From positions 17,869,001-17,933,000 of the forward strand of contig OX621265.1 in NCBI GenBank assembly GCA_951640165.1: DNA of 64,000 bases. Reading direction: 5' to 3'. The position numbers and the translations under genes are program-made. Below the pieces are notes generated by a model, which saw only the letters and a program-made list of their open reading frames with translations, searched no databases and had not been told where the DNA came from. The number at the start of each line of letters is the position of its first letter. Position 1 is the stretch's first letter. Shown in pieces: positions 60,073 to 64,000 of this stretch. The stretch is from Pseudoips prasinana (Eukaryota; Arthropoda; Insecta; Lepidoptera; Nolidae).

Positions 60073-60690
60073 GTGCTGTGTGGTGACGGCTTAGATTATC
60101 ATCACCCCATCACCTCCCGTGGGGGGGGGGGGGGGGGGGCGAGGAAATACTTACCAGAAAATGGGCAGCAGCGTTTCTCTGTGAACTATGACCATCAAAC
60201 TGCGATTGCCAGCCAGTCTGCCAAGCGTGGCGATCATTCTCAATTCTTTATTGCATTCCACAATGTATGTATAAAAGTTGGTAGACATAATAATGTTTGT
60301 ATCAATTGTGGACCCTGCAGGGTACAGCACAGATTTAGGAGAGAGGAGGAACAGTGCATTATTACTAATTGGATATTTAAATAACATAATGAGTTTTTAT
60401 TAAATTAATGTATTATTATAGTTAGTCCTGAATTTATTTATTATACATAATTATTTAGTTATTTTAATTAAATAAATTTTACTATTTTATAAGTCAGCTA
60501 TATTTTATATCATTTATTTTTCATATTGCACTAATTTCGTTAATATTATAGTCATATGCTTTTTGTTGCTAATTATATTTTATCATTAAAATATTCGTCT
60601 ATACTATAGACGATATATCATGGCATATCCCCGCACTTTTTGGGGAGGCTTTTGTCCTGCAGTGGACGTACTTTGGCTGACAAGATGATG
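60073..60690 (+). repeat. family G repeat split by a 380-bp insertion
   Basis: The repeat runs 60073-60235 (to CCAAGCGTGGCGAT) and resumes at about 60616 (ATCATGGCATATCCCCGCAC). The bases between belong to another sequence. A 19-20 G run lies at 60121-60139. Confidence 0.65.
60236..60615 (+). other. insertion of unknown type in a family G repeat
   Basis: About 380 bases, AT-rich at the right. Its end (TTGCTAATTATATTTTATCATTAAAATATTCGTCTAT) recurs in similar form at 44264-44301. It starts with CATTCTCAATTCTTTATTGC. This could be a short LINE 3' end. No reading frame can be named. Confidence 0.45.
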
Positions 60691-61241
60691 ATTGACTGCA
60701 TTGTTGGTCCTGGGTTTGTGAAACGAAGTCGTCGGGCCCAAACTCCGCATCCCTAACAATGACATAACATTGACGAATTAATCCTTAATCGATTAACGGT
60801 ACAATAGGTATCTACTCATAACTTCCAAATAATAACGCAGACAAAGCCGCGGGCGGAAGTCTGTATATTAAAAAAGTAAATAAAAAAAAAAAGTATATTA
60901 ATATCAGTAAATGCGTAATCGGAAATCTCCCGAAATAAACAGCTAAATGTATGGTGTACCGTATACATTTTCATACGCATTTAGTAAAAGGCAATTTGTT
61001 TGATATATTACACTAACATTGTATTTATTAGTATTTACATAGCTAGAAAAGCGTACATTTATGAAAGTCAAATATTCATTATGTATGTTTTAGTCTTGTT
61101 AAAATGAGCAAAATAATATCCATAAACAGCGTCATATATAACATAGCGTTTATGGTTATGGATATGAATATTTGAGAGGATGTGCTAATATGATTATCGT
61201 ATAATGCCATTAGCAATGAATATTACAAAAAGGAAGGTACA
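60691..61241. other. AT-rich interval without recognised feature
   Basis: Nothing recognised. Confidence 0.35.
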
Positions 61242-61490
61242 TTAATAATAATATCTTGGGACAATGTCACACAGATCATCCTAGCCCCAAACTAAGCAAA
61301 GCTTGTACTATGGGTACCAGGCGACGATATACATACCTATATAGATAGATATATACTTAAATACATAGAAAACATCCATGACTCAGAAACAAATATTCGT
61401 GCTCATCGCACAAATATTTGCACTTACCGGGATTCGAACCCAGGACCACCAGCTTCGTAGGCAGGAGCACTACCAACTAGGCTACGGTGA
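61242..61490 (-). repeat. SINE family A, near full length
   Basis: From TTGGGACAATGTCACACAGA to ACTAGGCTACGGTGAC, with an intact B box. Confidence 0.85.
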
Positions 61491-62424
61491 CATTGAAAGA
61501 TAGTAACGGGGAACTCACGTAATATATATTTTTATTGATACAGCACCTAGACCCGCGGCCAGGCTTTAGATTTCTGAGTGTCTCCATGCTACATTTGGTC
61601 CCGTTTGTCGGTAAGACATCTTAGGAACCAATTGGGAGAACCACTGCAGATACGATAAAGAAAAAAGAGCTCATCATGGCCCGGAGACAACAATTAAAGA
61701 TAAAAATAAGACGGTAAACGGAAAAACGCTTTCAAGTATTCCTTAAAAAGAAAATCCGGTATAACACAAAGGATCATTGCCATTGACTTCGTGACGATAA
61801 TGACGTCAAGTTACGACGCATCATGGCATAAACTAATAATGCATCATTTCCCCTGGCCAACCCATATGGAACAATAATATAACATGGCTGTGACGGCAGC
61901 AGAGCTTCATATCTTCATTACACAATGGAGCTGTTTCAAATCCTTTGCAGACAAAGACAGGAAGGCAGACGGATAGATCAGAATGGTCTACGATATTTAA
62001 ATGGTTGGAGGAGGCAAACTGATTAAAATAATAATGTCCTCACAGAGGTATTTCTGCCATGGGGACAAGTATTTTTTATCGGGACTAGTCCCTCCCTATT
62101 ACCCACCACTGCAACTCCCGTAAGCCAGCATCAACAGTGACACACAACGAAATTACACTGAGCGGTGAAGCTCAGGCATGTCCCGGGGAATCGCTTTAAC
62201 TATCTTGTATCCCGCAACGAATTTAATAAGAAAGAAGCAAGGAGGAGTTATAAAATGAATAGTTCCACTTCTCTATGCCACGGGGACAGGAGATATTAAT
62301 GTACACACTGCAAATCTCAAACCATCTTGCTCGTTCCAACTTTTGTACGCAGATCTGATTATCTACAGTTGCTGTTTAATGTGGTAGCCTGGTTATCAGA
62401 GATGTAGTCCACACTATAACTTAA
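61491..62424. other. interval without recognised gene
   Basis: A possible family E tail piece lies at 62026-62080. Otherwise no open frame or repeat family is recognised. Confidence 0.3.
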
Positions 62425-62757
62425 CGAATTTCGCCCACGGCGACCAGTCTGGAGACTATCCATCTGAAATGTTTTCGTTAACGGGTATTATAATAATAGA
62501 AATAGGGGCATTTTCTATACCATCTGTCTCATGATGCGATAGAACGGATAGCGTACTAGAAATAGTTCAGGTACAGGACCGATGGCTTTAGGTGGTCTCT
62601 GTGCTAGGGTAATAACACCCCAGAAATACCGCCGAATCGCAGTCTTCGGAAGGATACTAATAAATTTTACATACCGAAAACCCCAAAATCATGGATTTTA
62701 ATCCAGCACTTTATATCTGGGGTTGAGTACGCTACCAGAAGACCAAAGAGGCAGTCA
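62425..62757 (-). repeat. tRNA-derived SINE, family E, old minus-strand copy
   Basis: AATTTCGCCCACGGCGACCA, CAGTCTGGAGACTATCCATC, GACCGATGGCTTTAGGTGGT, CCCCAGAAATACCGCCGAAT, and the head ATTTTAATCCAGCACTTTAT with GGTTGAGTACGCTACCAGAA. More diverged than the copy at 43888. Confidence 0.65.
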
Positions 62758-64000
62758 AACGCAACAGAGTATATACGACATGAACCATAATTTTACATCG
62801 TATAGCAGTGGATAAACACTACTCCAGAGTATCGCGGGTTAATGGTTCGTTTATCAATTCGGAAATGGTTGCTAATTAATTTGGAATGACAGCCCCGATT
62901 GTAAAGAAACACGTGTACTATAAAAGTTACTCAAAAGAGCTGTCGGTTAATAGTCCGACGATACATTAATTTATTATATTTTCTTTGTATTCAATGCCTA
63001 GTTCCCAGAGCTGTTCTTACGGTGTAGAATTTCTATTGAACGAAGACAATTTATCAATCCGTCTAATAATGGCTCATGGTTGAAGTTTTGAAACAGCAGT
63101 CGTCAACGCATACCAATAGTCTGACCAAATTTTAGTAATTAGTTGATTTTCAACCCCATTTTGTGATAAGTTTTCCTGTTAACTGCATAACGTATCCTTC
63201 CGAATGTCATCCCACATAAGGTCAGTGGGAAGAATTTGCCAATATTTTTCTACTAACCGAAACAGCTATCCGTTAGCGTCAGAAGTCGGTGGCAAGATGA
63301 ACCAGATGGATAGCCTATCTCGATTCTAAAGCATCAGTGGTATCATTCGTTTTTAAGGCATAATGCTCGGCATAGCCAACTTGGCATCGAAGAGTCATGT
63401 ATTTACGCTGCTTTGGCTGGACCTAGGCCTTTGGAGATCAAGATAGTCAAAGGTAGCGAAAGTGACGTAACCAGCAAACTCCACATTAAATAGTCACACC
63501 CATGTATACTTTCTTACATCATCAGTGTCCACTTACGTAAGCGTCACAGATAAAATTAAGTGTGAAAGATCCGTAGCTTCTTAACTCCGTGGCGCAAGAG
63601 ATTTGCATTGAATGAATGGATGGTCGTACCTTTGTTTAGATGGTATGTGTGGATACAACTTACTTGTGAATAAATCACGCTGGACGGTAATGTCTTACTT
63701 TTCAGGCTCGTTAGTGCCTAACTAAGCGTTGCTATTTGGGCGTTTCCGTTTGCCGATAGTTGGTCCTGAACACCAAAAAGGAGCCCAAAAATTTTATAAA
63801 AACCTAGACATTCCGATGCCTATTGGCAACGTTAAAAAGCCAGTAAAAGCATGCGGAAAAAATACGTTTTTCCTTGGCAGGGTCTTTAACACGTAGTAAG
63901 GGCATTTTTCGTAGTGCTAATTAATTCAGTGACGTGGCACTGACTGTGCTATCACAGGAAAGGAAACTGCCATAGCGACATAACTTGCTATAGTAGATTT
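62758..64000. other. unrecognised sequence to the window end
   Basis: More balanced composition than the repeats, but no long open frame, splice-like exon or recurring segment is evident. It may be unique DNA. Confidence 0.35.

Overview
The window looks like a repeat-dense stretch of an insect nuclear genome, most likely a moth or butterfly. No host gene can be supported anywhere in the 64 kb. The lepidopteran assignment is an inference. It rests on tRNA-derived SINEs with a GGTTCGAATCC-type B box, Helitron-like repeats ending in CACAGCTAGT, repeats ending in the GCCGAAAGACG / GATGATGATG motif, repeats bounded by CGGCCAAGTGCGAGTCGG and GGAACCCTAAA, AT-rich spacers, and the close match of several LINE and mariner proteins to types common in Lepidoptera. 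Almost every segment longer than about 150 bases that recurs in the window is a mobile element or a relic of one.

Layout. Bases 1-16100 hold SINEs, small inverted-repeat elements, two LINE reverse-transcriptase relics (5295-6149 and 6600-7298), a head-to-tail pair of 169-bp Helitron-like units (12063-12400) and several short-loop palindromes. Bases 15900-21640 hold the best-preserved elements. One is a Tc1/mariner-superfamily transposon of about 2.4 kb with 427-bp terminal inverted repeats and an intact 357-aa DUF4817-type transposase (16867-19258). Directly after it lies a non-LTR retrotransposon derivative that keeps a full ORF1 (19414-20817) but only the first 49 codons of ORF2, followed at once by the 3' UTR. 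Bases 21640-41250 are nested SINEs, Helitron-like elements, LINE fragments, and an orphan gene-like element with two CxxC...HxxC modules (27652-28749) followed by a broken CXC-type cysteine-rich tail. Bases 42050-53870 contain three nearly identical 1288-bp mariner elements (42053, 45955 on the minus strand, 52576), each with an intact D,D34D transposase and a TA duplication. Bases 54000-64000 are further SINE and LINE debris with little coding signal.

How the parts relate. The ORF1-only LINE derivative occurs as a long copy (to 21640), as a 5'-truncated copy with its own insertion flanks (51795-54545) that a mariner later entered, and as several 3'-end copies (25230, 44495, 36530, 39519, and 23813 on the minus strand). 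The two long copies share the same internal deletion junction, so an already deleted element was apparently copied. By analogy with mammalian HAL1 (half-L1), this would be a retrotransposon that keeps ORF1 and relies on a partner for reverse transcriptase. The full LINE copy at 20940 also gives the uninterrupted version of the site later hit by mariner copy 3. That fixes the exact transposon ends and the relative order of insertion.

Limits. Family names are assigned from motifs and general knowledge, without database searches. Boundaries of SINEs and dispersed repeats are approximate to about 10 bases unless terminal repeats define them.
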